Assembly: GCF_002237755.1 (NCBI RefSeq)
Contig: NZ_MWSJ01000002.1
Span: forward strand, 248,001-312,000
Reading direction: 5' to 3'
Length of the DNA: 64,000 nucleotides
Source of the DNA: Lysinibacillus sp. KCTC 33748
GTDB lineage: Bacteria; Bacillota; Bacilli; Bacillales_A; Planococcaceae
In this document: piece after piece, positions 62,695-64,000 of the stretch
Layout of the letters: each line of letters begins with the position of its first letter
Position numbering within the stretch: position 1 is the first letter of the stretch
Notes under the pieces: model-generated
Seen by the model: only the letters and a program-made list of their open reading frames with translations
The model's database searches: none
Told to the model about the DNA's origin: nothing
Translations under genes and position numbers: made by a program

Positions 62695-62901
62695 GTGGAA
62701 AGGGAGGGGGATACTATAGTTGGTAAGTCTTGTGGTAATGATTCGCTTGCCCAAGGTGAACTAGGCGGATCTTATGCAAATGTAAAACCAATTAGGCTCG
62801 TTAAGCTAAATTTTTCGGGTTCACCAATGATTTTATCTATTTGTAAGAAATTTGGAGAAGTAGCTTCAATGAAAGATAAGAAATTAGATAAGTTCAAATA
62901 G
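62695..62901 (+). CDS. Possible small protein, unknown
   Basis: A 68-codon frame with GDSLAQGELGG-like Gly-rich part (GNDSLAQGELGGSYANVKP) and a basic tail KDKKLDKFK. A strong AAAGGGAGGGGG lies inside the first codons rather than before them, so the true start may be a later GTT/TTG. A terminator follows at 62919. Plausible but unproven. Confidence 0.4.
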   Translation: MEREGDTIVGKSCGNDSLAQGELGGSYANVKPIRLVKLNFSGSPMILSICKKFGEVASMKDKKLDKFK

Positions 62902-62918
62902 TATCTTATAGTTATATT

Positions 62919-62955
62919 TTGGGTCACTTCCATCAGAGTGACCCTTTATTAATTT
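62919..62955 (+). terminator. Terminator after the small frame
   Basis: GGGTCACT pairs with AGTGACCC around 8 nt; T-rich tail. Confidence 0.7.
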
Positions 62956-63039
62956 TTCACATCAAAATTCCCCCGCCTTACTGAACATTTTCTTTCAAAC
63001 GCGATATAAGAAATACGCTTCTCTTATTGAACTAACTTG

Positions 63040-63240
63040 CAGCCTTAGTTGAATAGCAACAATCTTCTCGAAAACAGCCTAAATCCTCTAATGTTCCCCT
63101 TAAATCTTCAAATGTCGTAGCTATTACATTTTGTGCCCAGTCATACGTTTTCTTGTATCCACCTGTGGCTAAGTAACCTTTAACAAGTTTACTTTATCAA
63201 TGCTTTTAAAACTTGAAGCTATATAAAATTTCTCCATCAT
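63040..63240 (-). pseudogene. Nucleoside deoxyribosyltransferase-like relic, frameshifted
   Basis: From ATG 63240 or 63237 on the minus strand: MEKFYIASSFKSIDKVNLLK, then a stop after a shift; another frame continues GYLATGGYKKTYDWAQN and ATTFEDLRGTLEDLG. The pair (K)FYIASSF and (H/K)TYDWAQN is the start of small nucleoside 2-deoxyribosyltransferase-like proteins. The rest is lost or scrambled. Confidence 0.55.
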
Positions 63241-63539
63241 TATTTCTTTAATTCGTTCCTTTTTAACTATTTATTTTTTTATCACTGGCATTTTGATAAA
63301 ACCTATATCATGCGATTGTTGATTTCCGTTCTGGCTGGACAAAGCGCCTAGCTGGAACGGAAATCAACCTCACGTTAGGGTAATGATCCCTTAAGTCTCT
63401 TTTTATCGAAAAATAACATAATATATATTATTTTTGTGTTTTCTAGCTTTTCACTACTAAACATAAAGTTAATAGCATTCTATATATTATTAACAAATTG
63501 TCTAATACTTATTTAATAGGACAATGATAGAATTATTTA
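63241..63539. other. Gene-free stretch
   Basis: AT-rich. GATTTCCGTT and AACGGAAATC near 63320 and 63356 can pair across about 28 nt. Otherwise nothing seen. Confidence 0.4.
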
Positions 63540-63868
63540 ACTTCTTTTAGCAGGCGTCAAAACGCCTACTAAAATAGAAGAACTCAGTCTAAGAACACCA
63601 CGTCCTTTGGCAATTTATCTGTACGACAGGCAACAGCAACAGCAACACGGTTTTAACTGTGCGAAAGCGGAGCGACAACAACAACAGCAACACACGACTG
63701 AGTGACCAACATCATGTTGTTGATGACGCTACGTTAGCACTGCGCTTTCGCAGAAAACGGTTGGTTTGTTGGTCTAAGCCTCCGGCGGATGTCACGGAAT
63801 CGGAAAGGAGTTCTTTGTGCTTGCACAAAGCCGATTCTGGACGCAATTATGCCGAGGCATAATTGATC
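63540..63868 (+). repeat. Modular hairpin repeat, copy E (most complete)
   Basis: Entry stem TTTTAG.AGGCGT/ACGCCT.CTAAAA; ACTCAGTC and GACTGAGT now 100 bp apart because a CAACAGCAACA module is inserted; CCAACA..TGTTGG enclosing a CACTGCGCTTTCGCAG module; GCCTCCGGCGGATGTCACGG; GAATCGG/CCGATTC with TTTGTGC/GCACAAA inside and AAGGAGTT in the left strand; final perfect 10-bp stem CAATTATGCC/GGCATAATTG. It ends 32 nt before the next gene. Confidence 0.9.
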
Positions 63869-63900
63869 TCTAGAATTTTCTATAAAAGGAGGGCTTATGA

Positions 63901-64000
63901 ATGACAGTAACTAGTTTAAAGACAACGGAATCTTATATACGTGACCGCGGAGCAGTTATTGAGCTTACACAAAAGCTAGTACGTATAGAAAGTGTTTACC
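63901..64000 (+). CDS. M20-family peptidase/deacylase, 5' part only
   Basis: Thirty-three codons visible before the window ends: MTVTSLKTTESYIRDRGAVI then ELTQKLVRIESVY, the usual N-terminal helix of M20 (ArgE/DapE/CPG2-type) metallopeptidases. Catalytic motifs lie beyond the edge. ATG 63901 follows AAAGGAGGG. Repeat copy E is directly upstream. Confidence 0.7.
   Translation, partial: MTVTSLKTTESYIRDRGAVIELTQKLVRIESVY

Noticed and set aside
63659-63862. 67-codon frame
   Set aside because: Lies wholly within repeat copy E.

Overview
The window looks like chromosomal DNA of an AT-rich, low-GC Gram-positive spore former, most likely Lysinibacillus or a close relative in the Planococcaceae group of Bacillales. 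The basis is gene content and style, not a database search. Strong AGGAGG-type ribosome sites are common, many genes start with TTG or GTG, and there are hairpin-plus-T terminators, small spore-protein-like genes, a YezD-type gene, and relatives of Bacillus subtilis DynA (YpbR), YpeP, YpeQ, YpgQ-like HD protein, YpgR/CvfC, YfmR, YtsJ and YqxD. I see no rRNA, tRNA, CRISPR array or prophage.

Layout, left to right. 0-5 kb: edge of an unknown small gene, then a double dynamin GTPase and a two-domain rhodanese, followed by a 21-bp tandem array. 5.8-13.7 kb: MBL-fold hydrolase, malic enzyme, Yip1 membrane protein, a lone SAICAR synthetase, NADP glutamate dehydrogenase, YqxD and D-serine dehydratase. 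13.9-18 kb: an esterase / luciferase-like monooxygenase / MFS operon facing a TetR regulator across paired operators. 18-25 kb: class V aminotransferase, NERD protein, two broken small genes, a lipoprotein, a PC4-like protein, a type I holin-like toxin locus and a nitroreductase. 25-32.9 kb: ferric-reductase-like flavocytochrome, YdjM-like protein, phytoene/squalene synthase family protein, type II pantothenate kinase, two spore-protein-like small genes, a DUF3889-like protein, a PfpI protein and a MarR-MFS pair. 33-34.7 kb: an IS110-family element. 34.9-50 kb: a broken propeller gene, LysM-NlpC/P60 hydrolase, RNase H-like and YpeQ-like genes, a SEC-C protein, PepF, a nonsense-broken Rpn nuclease, Dps, a stress protein, EamA/LysR, a CoaB-like protein, YezD, flavin reductase, a VOC protein, a cold-shock protein and Fhs. 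51-64 kb: long gene-poor gaps alternate with an HD hydrolase, secreted lipase, DASS transporter, YfmR-CvfC operon, an unknown 302-residue protein and the start of an M20 peptidase.

The most interesting structure is not a gene. At least six loci (598, 24750, 28326 inverted, 32812, 45767 and 63540), plus a weak relic near 22030, carry a modular intergenic repeat built from successive hairpins. Stem sequences differ between copies but stay complementary. Whole modules are skipped, nested or expanded inside loops, and a purine-rich AAGGAGTT-like motif recurs in one loop. Three copies end just before a gene start, one supplies the C-terminus and stop codon of an MFS transporter, and one seems to have landed in a toxin-like leader. 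The architecture resembles the boxA-boxB-boxC logic of pneumococcal BOX elements, with different sequence.

The genes mostly serve metabolism (malate, glutamate, one-carbon units, coenzyme A, purines), envelope and stress functions, and small regulator-transporter pairs. Decay is frequent: frameshifts or nonsense codons affect a MazG-like gene, an A9-tract lipoprotein, a propeller protein, an Rpn nuclease and a deoxyribosyltransferase-like relic.
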